Positions 7,225 through 15,710 are shown, counted from the first letter of the stretch. The stretch: 18,701 bases of DNA from a bacterium (GCA_027622355.1 JAQBZT010000017.1:1-18701), one strand, 5' to 3'. Program-made: numbers and translations. Notes: generated by a model from the sequence alone, not told the origin.

Positions 7225-8418
7225 GTGGAAGATTGGCGGAAGGAAACCGATCGAAGAGAGCACACGCTGCTCGCCCCCTATGCCGCCATCAGCAGCGAAT
7301 CTCTGGGGCGGGTCCACCCCGAGCAGGAACATCCGATGCGCACCGCTTTTCAGCGGGACCGCGACCGGATCATCCACACGACGGCGTTCCGCCGCCTCGA
7401 GTACAAAACGCAGGTCTTTGTAAACCACGTCGGCGATCACTACCGCACCCGGCTGACCCATACGGTCGAGGTGAGCCAGATCGCGCGCTCCATCGCCCGG
7501 GCGCTCCGCCTGAACGAGGATCTGGCGGAAGCGGTGGCGTTGGCCCACGATCTGGGACATCCCCCCTTTGGCCATGCGGGCGAGAAGGTGCTCAACGATC
7601 TGATGGCGGCGCATGGGGGGTTTGAGCACAATCTTCAGGCCCTGCGGATCGTGGAATATCTCGAGCGCCGCTATCCAGCTTTCTCCGGCCTGAACCCGAC
7701 TTGGGAAACGCGGGAGGGAATTATCAAGTACCTCAGCCGCTACGGGGGTCCGATGCCCGGAGGACTCACGAACGATATCGCACCGGGACTCGAGGCGCAG
7801 GTCGTCGATGCGGCGGATGAAATCGCCTACAACAATCACGATCTGGACGACGGGTTGTCCTCGAATCTGTTCACCTGGCAGGACGCAAAACAGACTTCGC
7901 TCTGGCGCGAGCATTACGAGAGCTCACAGGCGGCATTCCCGGACGCAACGGAACGAATCCTGCGGCATGAGGCTATCCGGCGCATCATCAACGCCCAGGT
8001 GGGGGACTTCGTCATCGCCACGCAAGCGCGAATTGACGCCCTGGAGCTGCAGAACATCTCCGATGTCCGCGCGCGGGGCCACGGCGTCGCCGCGTTCAGC
8101 GATGGGATGGGAAGCCGCAACCGGGAACTGAAGAATTTTTTGATGGAGCGAATGTACCGGAACCCGCAGGTCATTCATCTGGAAGATGAAGCGCGCCACG
8201 TCCTGACGGACCTCTTCGAGAGTTATGTGAACGATCCGTCCCGCATGCCTGTTCATGTGGCCCAGCGGCGGGAGAAGGACGGAAGGCACCGGATGGTGTG
8301 CGACTATATCGCCGGAATGACAGACCGCTTCGCGCTGCAGCAGCACGAGAAACTGTTCGGGCCGAAGGCACAGGTCCTGATCCGTCCCGGCGGGTTTCCG
8401 CGGGAAGAGGGCGGCTAG
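7225..8418 (+). CDS. dgt: dGTPase-like HD-domain triphosphohydrolase
   Basis: dGTPase-type HD enzymes remove triphosphate from dNTPs and help set nucleotide pools. The protein has 397 residues from GTG 7225, preceded by GGGAGAG at 7214-7220; the ATG at 7221 is in another frame. The N-terminus (EHPMRTAFQRDRDRIIHTTAFRRLEYKTQVF, about 36-65) is characteristic of the dGTPase-like group. The metal site is shown by THTVEV (His79), AHDLGHPPFGH (His108, Asp109) and a later Asp in VDAADEIAYNNHDLDD. This is the short form of about 380-400 residues, not the 505-residue E. coli type. Specificity for dGTP over other dNTPs cannot be read from sequence. It follows the glycosylase by 28 nt, and its TAG stop overlaps the stop of the convergent protease gene. 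Confidence 0.93.
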   Translation: MEDWRKETDRREHTLLAPYAAISSESLGRVHPEQEHPMRTAFQRDRDRIIHTTAFRRLEYKTQVFVNHVGDHYRTRLTHTVEVSQIARSIARALRLNEDLAEAVALAHDLGHPPFGHAGEKVLNDLMAAHGGFEHNLQALRIVEYLERRYPAFSGLNPTWETREGIIKYLSRYGGPMPGGLTNDIAPGLEAQVVDAADEIAYNNHDLDDGLSSNLFTWQDAKQTSLWREHYESSQAAFPDATERILRHEAIRRIINAQVGDFVIATQARIDALELQNISDVRARGHGVAAFSDGMGSRNRELKNFLMERMYRNPQVIHLEDEARHVLTDLFESYVNDPSRMPVHVAQRREKDGRHRMVCDYIAGMTDRFALQQHEKLFGPKAQVLIRPGGFPREEGG

Positions 8419-9848
8419 GGCGCCAGCGTGACGTTGTAGCCTTCCCGGTTCCGTTGGACCAGAAGCTGCACTTGCGGGAACTCCCTGGCCCGGACGATGG
8501 CTTGCCGGAACGTGCCCAGATCGTCCGTCTCAAGTCCGTTGATCTTTCGGATGACATCGCCCGGCCGGATGCCGATGTTTTCCGCCGGGCTCCCCTCGAA
8601 AACGATCGTCACGACAACGCCTTTCGTCGTCGAAAGCCGGAAGTTACGCAGCGATTCGCCGTCGATTGGGCCCACGCGAACACCCAGCCAATCGCGCGAA
8701 ATTTCGTTCGCCAGTGTCTCGGGCACTTCCGTGAGAACGATCTGCCGCGAGAGTATCTGACCGCTTCGCCAGAATTTTATCGCGACCTCGGAGCCCACTG
8801 TGTAGCCGGAGAGTTCGTTCAGATATTCCTGGCGCGAGTGGATCTCCTTGTTGCCGAAAGAAAGAAGAATGTCGCCGCGTTTCATCCCCGCCTGAAGCGC
8901 CGGGCTCATGGGAAGAATTTTGGCTGCCACCACGCCCTGGTGTTGCGGATAATTTAGATGCGTGGCGAGGCGGGACGTGAGGTTTTGAAGGACGAGGCCG
9001 ACCCAGCCCCTCCGCACTTTTCCGAACAAAATCAGATCGTTCACGATCCGGTGGGCCCGGTTGATGGGAATGGAGAACCCGATTCCCTGCGCTTTCCCGA
9101 AAATGGCGGTGTTGATGCCGATCAGCTCGCCGTAAATATTGAGCAGCGGCCCGCCCGAGTTTCCCGGATTGATGGAAGCGTCCGTCTGGATGAAATCCCC
9201 CGGATGCCGCTTCCTGCGCGGCCCTCCGAGACCGATGGTGCGTCCGAGGGCGCTGACCACGCCGGTGGTGACCGTATGGCCCAGGCCGAATGGATTGCCG
9301 ATGGCGATGACCGTTTCGCCGATCATCAAATCATCGGACCGGCCCATCGGGAGGTGGGGAAGAGGTTCCTTCGAGTCGATTTTCAGGATGGCGAGGTCGT
9401 TGCCGGGATCGGCGCCCACGAGGCGCGCCGGGTAGGTGCGCTTGTTGGCCAGGTGAACAAGAATCCGGGTTGCGCGGGAGATGACGTGTTCGTTTGTGAG
9501 GATGTAGCCGTCAGAGCGGATGATGACGCCCGTTCCCAGACTGCTGGTTCGCCTTCTCTGGTTCTGTCCGCCGAAAAATTCCTTGAAAAATTCCTCGGCC
9601 GGGTCCAGATTGAACTGGGAAAAAGGGTTGGGACGTTTTCGGATTTGAAACGCGCTGATGTTGACCACCGCGGGGGCGGCGAGTTCGACGGCGTGGACGA
9701 TGGGCGTCCGGCGTCCCTCCCTCCCACGCTGCTGGGTCATTTGACTGGGAGCGGCGAGCGCTGCGCCGATGGAGAGCGGAAGTAGCAAGAGCGTGAAGAA
9801 AAGGATGGGAGACCAGCGGCCGGAAAGCATGATGTACACTTTTTTCAT
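8415..9848 (-). CDS. htrA: HtrA/DegP-type periplasmic serine protease with two PDZ domains (downstream copy)
   Basis: A 477-residue exported protease and possible chaperone for misfolded envelope proteins. The signal peptide is clear: MKK start, hydrophobic core about 14-30, cleavage near ALAA (31-33). The trypsin-like domain has an intact triad: His121 in TNEHV, Asp151 in GNDLAILKI and Ser231 in GNSGGP. PDZ1 (about 283-380, GWVGLVLQNL, AGMKRGDILLSF) and PDZ2 (about 385-477, WLGVRVGPI, IGIRPGDVIRKINGL) follow, giving the DegP/DegQ layout. An insert rich in Phe, Gln and Arg (about 73-102) occupies the region of the DegP LA loop. The ATG at 9848 overlaps the stop of the upstream protease gene by 4 nt, so the two are probably translated together. 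Confidence 0.95.
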   Translation of the reverse strand: MKKVYIMLSGRWSPILFFTLLLLPLSIGAALAAPSQMTQQRGREGRRTPIVHAVELAAPAVVNISAFQIRKRPNPFSQFNLDPAEEFFKEFFGGQNQRRRTSSLGTGVIIRSDGYILTNEHVISRATRILVHLANKRTYPARLVGADPGNDLAILKIDSKEPLPHLPMGRSDDLMIGETVIAIGNPFGLGHTVTTGVVSALGRTIGLGGPRRKRHPGDFIQTDASINPGNSGGPLLNIYGELIGINTAIFGKAQGIGFSIPINRAHRIVNDLILFGKVRRGWVGLVLQNLTSRLATHLNYPQHQGVVAAKILPMSPALQAGMKRGDILLSFGNKEIHSRQEYLNELSGYTVGSEVAIKFWRSGQILSRQIVLTEVPETLANEISRDWLGVRVGPIDGESLRNFRLSTTKGVVVTIVFEGSPAENIGIRPGDVIRKINGLETDDLGTFRQAIVRAREFPQVQLLVQRNREGYNVTLAP

Positions 9849-11245
9849 GGGCGATACCGTATGGCGGCGAAAATAATGGTTTGCTTGCGCCGAATTTTCA
9901 GGAATGTCGGATTTCCTTCTCCGGTGTTCCGCATGGCCACCCGGAAATCGGCCATGGAGCGAACCGGCTTCTTGTCCACTTCGAGGATCACATCGCCGGG
10001 CCGAACCCCGCTTCGGGCGGCCGCGCTGCCGGGTGCGACCGAAACGACGATGACCCCTGTAGTTTCTGAAATGCCAAAGCGGTTCGCAAGTGGCGGGGTC
10101 AGGTCCGAGGCCCGAAGGCCGATTCGCCGGTCAGGCCCTGCGGGTTTTGCCGAGCGGCTCTGGGGCAAACGCCCGATGCGGATTTTTTTCGTAAGGAGTT
10201 TTCCGCTCCGGTAGAATGTTATCTCATGCTCCGTCCCTGGCCCCGCCCGGGCGATCAGCCGGGCGAGCATCTCCCAGTTCAGGATCTCCTTCTTGTCGAA
10301 AGATACGACGATATCGCCTCTCTTCAGGCCTGCGCGATCGGCCGGCCCGCCGCGAACCACCTCCTCAAGCCTGCCGCCGCGGGAGTGTTGGAGTCCGAGA
10401 CTTCTGCTCTCGGTCGGGGGGACCGGCCCGATCGTCACCCCCAGTCTCCCCCGGACGGGATGACCCCGGTGGATCAGTTCGTCGATGATCGGCTTCACAT
10501 CGTTGATCGGAATGGCGAATCCCACCCCCAGATTCCGGGAGCGCTGCCCCCGGGCGAAGATGGCGGTGTTGACGCCGACGACCTCGCCCTTTTCGTTTGC
10601 GAGCGGGCCGCCCGAATTTCCGGGATTGATGGCGGCGTCCGTCTGAATGTAGACCTTCTGTGTGCGGTTTCCCTTTTCCAGCTTTCTGGTCTTTGTGCTC
10701 ACCACCCCGACGGAGACCGAATGGGAGAGGCCGAAGGGACTCCCGATGGCAATGACCCACGCGCCCGCCTCCAGAAGGTCGGAATCGCCCAGTTTCGCGG
10801 GGGGCAGCGTCCGCGCGGTGTCGATTTTCAAGAGGGAGAGATCGGTGCTTTCGTCATCCGCGACGATATGTCCGTCGAACTCCGCGCCGTCCTGGAGCCG
10901 GACGCGGATCGAGACCGCTTCCTTGACGAGATGCAGGCTGGTCAGGATATGGCCCATGGGCGAGATGATGATTCCCGCGCCAGCGTTGCCGGGCTGCCAG
11001 GGAAAGGAGCCATCCGGTGGTTTTGTGGATCGCTCGAAAAATCCCCCGAAGCCGCCCAGCTGCTGGGTAGCCCTTTTGACTTCGATGTGAACGACAGAGG
11101 GCCGGAGCCGCTTCACCGCCTGAACAAATGAGGGGGCGTCGAGGGAGGCGGCCGGGGGCGGAAACCGCATCTCGAGGCCAATGCCAAGGGCAAGGGCCAG
11201 AAAAAAGGAAACGCGGGGGAAGGGGTAAGAGGCAAGCCGTTTCAT
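9845..11245 (-). CDS. htrA: HtrA/DegP-type serine protease with two PDZ domains (upstream copy)
   Basis: A 466-residue second member of the pair. The N-terminus (MKRLASYPFPRVSFFLALALGIGL) is a signal peptide or possible signal anchor. The triad is His105, Asp135 (STDLSLLKI) and Ser211 (GNSGGP), all present. The segment around the histidine reads LTSLHLV instead of the usual LTN(E/H)HV, so catalysis may be atypical though not obviously lost. Two PDZ domains follow, at about 265-362 (RGRLGVTIGPV, AGLKRGDIVVSF) and about 374-466 (IGLRASDLT, SGVRPGDVILEVDKKPV). The two copies are clearly different in sequence, so this is not a recent duplication. It is the first gene of a two-gene unit transcribed away from lepA. 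Confidence 0.94.
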   Translation of the reverse strand: MKRLASYPFPRVSFFLALALGIGLEMRFPPPAASLDAPSFVQAVKRLRPSVVHIEVKRATQQLGGFGGFFERSTKPPDGSFPWQPGNAGAGIIISPMGHILTSLHLVKEAVSIRVRLQDGAEFDGHIVADDESTDLSLLKIDTARTLPPAKLGDSDLLEAGAWVIAIGSPFGLSHSVSVGVVSTKTRKLEKGNRTQKVYIQTDAAINPGNSGGPLANEKGEVVGVNTAIFARGQRSRNLGVGFAIPINDVKPIIDELIHRGHPVRGRLGVTIGPVPPTESRSLGLQHSRGGRLEEVVRGGPADRAGLKRGDIVVSFDKKEILNWEMLARLIARAGPGTEHEITFYRSGKLLTKKIRIGRLPQSRSAKPAGPDRRIGLRASDLTPPLANRFGISETTGVIVVSVAPGSAAARSGVRPGDVILEVDKKPVRSMADFRVAMRNTGEGNPTFLKIRRKQTIIFAAIRYRP

Positions 11246-11292
11246 CGGTTATTTCCTGGCAATAGAGAGGCATTGTCGCGAAACCCACCGCC

Positions 11293-11301
11293 ATGCTAGC
11301 A
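11293..11301 (-). promoter_or_regulatory. Possible extended -10 promoter for the htrA pair
   Basis: Read on the minus strand, TGC-TAGCAT forms an extended -10 element about 50 nt upstream of the first protease start. It lies inside a perfect 10-bp palindrome, ATGCTAGCAT (11293-11302). No convincing -35 hexamer is seen at 16-18 nt upstream, so this is a weak call. The palindrome could also be a regulator site. Confidence 0.25.
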
Positions 11302-11350
11302 TTGCCCTTGTTTTCGGGACAGCCCAGCGCAAATCGAGAGGAATGATTTG

Positions 11351-11380
11351 TTGACCGGCTTTCCCGCCCTCTGGTAGTTT
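11351..11380 (+). promoter_or_regulatory. Candidate sigma-70 promoter for lepA-lepB
   Basis: TTGACC at 11351-11356 and TAGTTT at 11375-11380 are separated by 18 nt, with transcription expected to start near 11387 and leave a leader of about 60 nt before the lepA GTG. This is the best match to a housekeeping promoter in the 201-bp gap between the divergent protease pair and lepA. Confidence 0.45.
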
Positions 11381-11446
11381 TATGGGCTGTCGTGGCAAGA
11401 ATGGCCACTGGGGATTTTTTCGCCTTCCGAGAGTAAACCCTTTGCC

Positions 11447-13255
11447 GTGAACCAAGCGCATATCCGGAACTTTTCCATCATCGCTCACATCGATCACGGT
11501 AAATCCACCCTGGCGGATCGGATTCTCGATTTCACGGGGGCAGTCAGCGAGCGCGAGCGCACCGCTCAGATTCTCGACTCGATGGAACTCGAGCGGGAAC
11601 GGGGGATCACCATCAAAGCGGCGAGCGTTCGGCTTCGCTACGCGTCCAGGAGCGGCACGGAATACATCTTCAATCTGATTGATACGCCGGGACATGTGGA
11701 CTTCAGCTACGAGGTCTCCCGCAGCCTCAAGGCATGCGAGGGGGCGCTCCTTCTGGTGGATGCTACCCAGGGCGTTCAGGCGCAGACCTTGGCCAACGCC
11801 TATCTCGCGCTCGATCTTGATTTGGTGATCATTCCGGTTGTCAACAAGATCGATCTCCCCTCGGCGGACCCCGATCGGGTGATGGGCCAGATCGAGGATA
11901 TTCTCGGGATTGGACGAGAAGAATGCCTCCTGGTGAGCGCCAAGCAGGGGATCGGTGTTGACCAATTGATGGAAGCCATCGTGGAGCGGATCCCCCCGCC
12001 GAAGGGCGATCCGAAGGGCCCGACAAAAGCCCTGATCATCGATTCGTGGTTCGATGCCTACCAGGGAGCGATTCCCCTGGTGCGGGTCTTCGAGGGGGGC
12101 CTCAAGAAGGGGGACATGATTCGCTTCATGTCGAACCGAAAGGAATATCAGGTCCTCTCCCTCGGCACGTTTACACCCCATCAAATACTGGTCAACGAAC
12201 TGGGGACCGGGGAGGTCGGCTACCTGACGGCCTCCATCCGAGAGGTTCACGACACCCAGGTGGGCGATACCGTCACGCTTTCCTCCCGGGCCGCCGCCGC
12301 ACCCATTCCAGGTTTCCGCAAGCCGAAGGCGATGGTGTTCTGCGGTCTCTATACGTCGGAAAGCGTGGAATATGAAGATTTGCGGGCGGCGCTGGAGAAG
12401 TTGAGCCTTAACGATTCGGCCTTTTCTTTCGAGCCGGAGTCTTCCGCGGCCCTGGGCTTCGGATTCCGGTGCGGGTTTCTCGGCCTTCTGCATATGGACA
12501 TCATCCGTGAGCGCCTCGAACGCGAATACGATCTCACCCTCATCATCACGGCGCCCACGGTGGTCTACCGGGCGCTCCTGACGAATGGCGAAGTTATCGA
12601 GATCGAGAGTCCGGCCAAGATGCCAAACCCCGGCCTCATCGAGGAGATGGAGGAGCCTTTTATTCTCGGGACCATCCTCGTTCCCTCGGAATATGTGGGG
12701 ACGGTGATCCGGCTGGCGCAAGAGAAGAGAGGGATACAGCGCTCCATGGTATATCTCGACACCAAGACGGTGCAGATTGTTTATGAATTTCCTTTCAGCG
12801 AGATACTCCATGATTTTTACGACAAGCTGAAATCCGCCACGCGGGGGTATGCCAGCTTCGACTACGAGTATCTGGATTACCGGTCCGCCGAGGTGGTCAA
12901 GCTGGACATTTTGCTGAACGGACAGATGGTTGATCCGTTCTCGACAGTTATCCATAAAGAGCGGGCGTATTATTACGGCCGGGCGGTGACGGAGCGGATG
13001 CGGAAGGTGATTCCGCGGCAGATGTTCGAGGTCGTGATCCAGGCCGCCATCGGCAGCCGCGTCATTGCGCGCGAGACGATTCGGGCGCTGCGCAAGGATG
13101 TGACGGCGAAGTGCTACGGCGGCGACATCACCCGGAAGCGGAAACTCCTCGAGAAGCAGAAAGAAGGGAAGAAGCGGATGAAAAATATCGGGACAGTAGA
13201 GGTTCCACAGGAGGCATTTATGGCCGTCCTTGACGTGAGCCGGGAGGGGACGTGA
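11447..13255 (+). CDS. lepA: Elongation factor 4 (LepA GTPase)
   Basis: LepA/EF4 is a ribosome-bound translational GTPase proposed to rescue or remodel ribosomes and to aid initiation or assembly. The protein has 602 residues, the normal length. GTPase motifs are complete: AHIDHGKST (13-21), the switch I region ERERGITIKA, DTPGHVDF and NKIDLPSAD. The C-terminal part carries the EF4-specific domain ending GDITRKRKLLEKQKEGKKRMK, the conserved Lys/Arg-rich segment near the end. The start is GTG 11447, fixed by the conserved NFSIIAHIDHGKST close behind it; the Shine-Dalgarno is weak (GAGAG about 15 nt upstream). The gene overlaps lepB by 4 nt, the classic lepA-lepB order. Confidence 0.98.
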   Translation: MNQAHIRNFSIIAHIDHGKSTLADRILDFTGAVSERERTAQILDSMELERERGITIKAASVRLRYASRSGTEYIFNLIDTPGHVDFSYEVSRSLKACEGALLLVDATQGVQAQTLANAYLALDLDLVIIPVVNKIDLPSADPDRVMGQIEDILGIGREECLLVSAKQGIGVDQLMEAIVERIPPPKGDPKGPTKALIIDSWFDAYQGAIPLVRVFEGGLKKGDMIRFMSNRKEYQVLSLGTFTPHQILVNELGTGEVGYLTASIREVHDTQVGDTVTLSSRAAAAPIPGFRKPKAMVFCGLYTSESVEYEDLRAALEKLSLNDSAFSFEPESSAALGFGFRCGFLGLLHMDIIRERLEREYDLTLIITAPTVVYRALLTNGEVIEIESPAKMPNPGLIEEMEEPFILGTILVPSEYVGTVIRLAQEKRGIQRSMVYLDTKTVQIVYEFPFSEILHDFYDKLKSATRGYASFDYEYLDYRSAEVVKLDILLNGQMVDPFSTVIHKERAYYYGRAVTERMRKVIPRQMFEVVIQAAIGSRVIARETIRALRKDVTAKCYGGDITRKRKLLEKQKEGKKRMKNIGTVEVPQEAFMAVLDVSREGT

Positions 13256-13953
13256 GCCGCGAAGAGAGAGAGGCAAACGGGTACAAAAAATCGGTCGTAC
13301 GCGAATATGCCGAGGCCATTCTGATTGCGCTGGCGCTGGCGCTGTTCGTCCGCACCTTCGTTGTTCAGGCGTTCAAGATTCCATCCGGCTCAATGGAAGA
13401 GACCCTTCTCATCGGCGATCATATTCTCGTCAACAAATTCATCTACTGGTTCCGGGAACCCCGCCGGGGAGATGTCATCGTTTTTCGGTTTCCGCGCGAT
13501 GAGAGCCGGGATTTCATCAAGCGCGTTGTCGGTCTTCCGGGCGAGATCGTGATGGTTCGCGGGCAACGAGTGTACATCAACTGTTCCACTCCGAATGCCC
13601 CGCAGACGTGTATCCCCATGGGCGATCGGGATTTCGCCATTTACAGGGGCGGGAGCGAAGGGATGGACTGGGGGCCGAGACAAATCCCCCCGGGCCATCT
13701 TTTCGTCATGGGGGACAACCGGAACAACAGCCAGGACAGCCGCTCTTGGGGTTTTCTGAAGATCGGCGAGCGGCGCGATTTCATCCCCCTGAGCCTGGGG
13801 GGATATTCCCTCGCGCTTCCCTTTCCCTGTTCCCTGTGGTCCGCGCTTTGCTGGGAAGACAAGATTCGCGGCGCGGCCTTCATCATCTACTGGTCCTGGA
13901 ACGGTGATAACGGCTCCATCCGCTGGAGCCGCATCGGCAAGCTAATCCATTAA
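13252..13953 (+). CDS. lepB: Signal peptidase I with an extra segment before the C-terminal box
   Basis: Signal peptidase I removes signal peptides from exported proteins at the outer face of the inner membrane. It has 233 residues with one N-terminal membrane helix (about 20-40). The catalytic serine is Ser47 in IPSGSMEETL and the general-base lysine is Lys90 in FIKRVVGLPGE. The MGDNRNNSQDSRSWGFL box (153-169) and the terminal IIYWSWN...RWSRIGKLIH are conserved. Between them about 33 residues (171-203, including two Cys) stand where I would expect only a few residues of the type '(K/V)xxxIxG', so this copy seems to carry an insertion. The start is GTG 13252, overlapping the lepA stop as GTGA. 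The 3' end overlaps the convergent glycosyltransferase by 12 nt. Confidence 0.95.
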   Translation: MSREEREANGYKKSVVREYAEAILIALALALFVRTFVVQAFKIPSGSMEETLLIGDHILVNKFIYWFREPRRGDVIVFRFPRDESRDFIKRVVGLPGEIVMVRGQRVYINCSTPNAPQTCIPMGDRDFAIYRGGSEGMDWGPRQIPPGHLFVMGDNRNNSQDSRSWGFLKIGERRDFIPLSLGGYSLALPFPCSLWSALCWEDKIRGAAFIIYWSWNGDNGSIRWSRIGKLIH

Positions 13954-14919
13954 CGACGCCTCCCCGGCATCTTTCATGAGATGGCGCAGCTTTTCCGTTG
14001 CGCCCGTCTCGTCTTCCCAGTAGTTCCACATGGCCCGAACGCCTTTCGGCGACCAGCGCCGGGGGGCCGACGCCGGGCCGAGGAGCGCGAGGGTGGGCGC
14101 TCCGCATAGGGCAGCCAGATGGCTGACGCCGGAGTCGCCACCCAGATAGGCGCGCGCCCGGGCGAGCACGCCCGCCAGCACCGCCGAGCGCGGATTTTCG
14201 AGCGCAGGAACGTTTCCACCCCATTCGCGTTCAAACATTCTGCAGGCCGCATCGTCCGCCAGCCCTTGAATGAGCAGTGGCCGCGCGCCAGTCATCTCGC
14301 AAAAAGAGCGGGCGAGGCGGGCGAGGCGCTCAGGGGGCGGCCATTTCTGTCTCCCGCCCCCTCCCGGATGAAGGGCGAGAAAGGACTTGTCCCCCCCCAT
14401 CAGCGGGCGAAGGAGGGCGTCGGCAGCTTTGAGACTCGCCCGCGAGGGATGAAGAGGCGCAGGAGCACTTGGGCCGGCTTGGGGAGCGATCAGTGCGAGA
14501 CTCTCCCGCATCCAGTCGAGGATATGAATGGCGCGCTCTTCGGGCGGAAATGGAGAAGCCACAACGGAGGTCTTCGGGCGAAGCGCCCCGAGCCGGCGGG
14601 AGAGCGCCCCCTCCGCGTCGAGGCTGAAGAAAACCAGGACATCGTATGCACCAAGGAGGCCGGAAAGATTGTCGTCGTCCGCCGTTCCGGCTTCCATGGG
14701 CAGCAGATGGAAGGGCGGCGCGCCGGCGTCAAGAAGATGGTCGGCGCGTCCTGCGTCGAGGAGCGGTGCCCCGTAGGCGGGATCCGCGGCGAGGGTGATT
14801 TCGCCCACGGGGAAATTCCGTCTCAAGGTGTCGAGCGCCGCCAGCGTCAGCAGGGTGTCGCCGAATGCCCCCAGCCGGTGGATCAGAATTCGCGGGTTCC
14901 GGGCGGTGCTTGTCACCAT
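13942..14919 (-). CDS. Glycosyltransferase family 9 (heptosyltransferase-like)
   Basis: A 325-residue GT-B enzyme of the ADP-heptose:LPS heptosyltransferase family, which adds heptose or a related sugar to lipopolysaccharide or another surface glycan at the cytoplasmic face of the membrane. The N-terminal half begins with ILIHRLGAFGDTLLTLAAL (11-29), the family's acceptor-side signature with the key Asp21. The C-terminal half carries HPGGGGRQKWP (184-194) and GGDSGVSHLAALCGAPTLALLGP (260-282), the nucleotide-sugar site. The precise donor and acceptor cannot be told. ATG 14919 overlaps the end of rsmA by 7 nt (ATGGTGA), so it is probably coupled to rsmA. It suggests an LPS-bearing outer membrane. 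Confidence 0.9.
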   Translation of the reverse strand: MVTSTARNPRILIHRLGAFGDTLLTLAALDTLRRNFPVGEITLAADPAYGAPLLDAGRADHLLDAGAPPFHLLPMEAGTADDDNLSGLLGAYDVLVFFSLDAEGALSRRLGALRPKTSVVASPFPPEERAIHILDWMRESLALIAPQAGPSAPAPLHPSRASLKAADALLRPLMGGDKSFLALHPGGGGRQKWPPPERLARLARSFCEMTGARPLLIQGLADDAACRMFEREWGGNVPALENPRSAVLAGVLARARAYLGGDSGVSHLAALCGAPTLALLGPASAPRRWSPKGVRAMWNYWEDETGATEKLRHLMKDAGEASLMD

Positions 14920-15710
14920 GCGTCCAGTGCGCGGGCGATCCGGGCGAAGTCTTCGGCTTCGAGCGTTTCGGCGCGCGTATTCGGGTCGATGCCGGCGTCA
15001 TCGAGGATCGCGCTCCAGTCAATTGCACTGTCCCCGGCGCCGCGTATCGTGCGGAGGTTATTGAAGAGCGTCTTGCGCCGGTGCGCGAAGGCGGCCCGGA
15101 TGAGTTGAAAGTAACGATCGGTGTCGGGAACTTCGACCGGCGGCGCCGGCCGGGCGCGAAGGCGCATGAGTGCGGAATCCACTTTGGGAGGCGGATGAAA
15201 CGCCCCGGGGAGAACCCTCCGGGCGAGTTCTACCTCGTAATGGTGCCCTATCCACAGCGTGAGGCTGCCGTAATCCTTCCCGCCGGGCGGTGCCGTGAGC
15301 CTGAGGCCGACCTCCCGCTGCACCATCACGACAAGCAGGGGAAACCGCTCTTTCCGCCTGCATATGCGGGAGAGAAGCCCCGATGCGATCTGGTAGGGAA
15401 GATTGGCGATCACTTTCGCCGGGGCGGGGAAAGTGTCGAGGTCGAGCTGCATGGCGTCGCCTTCCACGACCTGAAGATTTTCCTCGGCCGCCTCCATCTC
15501 CCGAAGGACTGGAATCAGATTCCGGTCTATCTCCACGGCGATGACCCGCGCGCCGGTCTCGAGAAGCGCCCGGGTGAGCGTTCCGTCGCCGGCTCCGATC
15601 TCCAGAACGCAGTCACCCTGGTCGATCTCGCCCAGCTCGATGATGTGGCGGAGCACGCCGGGGGCGCGGAGGAAGTGTTGGCCGAAGCGATTTTGCGGGG
15701 TGTGGGACAT
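14913..15710 (-). CDS. rsmA: 16S rRNA dimethyladenosine transferase (RsmA/KsgA)
   Basis: RsmA dimethylates two adjacent adenines (A1518 and A1519 in E. coli numbering) near the 3' end of 16S rRNA during late small-subunit assembly. The protein has 265 residues, the usual size. Seen in order: the N-terminal NRFGQHFL (7-14), SAM motif I VLEIGAGDGTLT (35-46), acidic VEID after strand 2 (59-62), GDAMQLD, the catalytic NLPY (103-106), VQREVGLRL and the C-terminal small domain with FAHRRKTLFNNL. The start ATG 15710 gives a conserved N-terminus. It is the first gene of a two-gene unit with the glycosyltransferase. Confidence 0.97.
   Translation of the reverse strand: MSHTPQNRFGQHFLRAPGVLRHIIELGEIDQGDCVLEIGAGDGTLTRALLETGARVIAVEIDRNLIPVLREMEAAEENLQVVEGDAMQLDLDTFPAPAKVIANLPYQIASGLLSRICRRKERFPLLVVMVQREVGLRLTAPPGGKDYGSLTLWIGHHYEVELARRVLPGAFHPPPKVDSALMRLRARPAPPVEVPDTDRYFQLIRAAFAHRRKTLFNNLRTIRGAGDSAIDWSAILDDAGIDPNTRAETLEAEDFARIARALDAW

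Noticed and set aside
11249..13276. A 675-codon open frame on the minus strand covering all of lepA
   Set aside because: LepA is certain and this frame only mirrors its codon pattern; no recognisable domain, signal peptide or start context.
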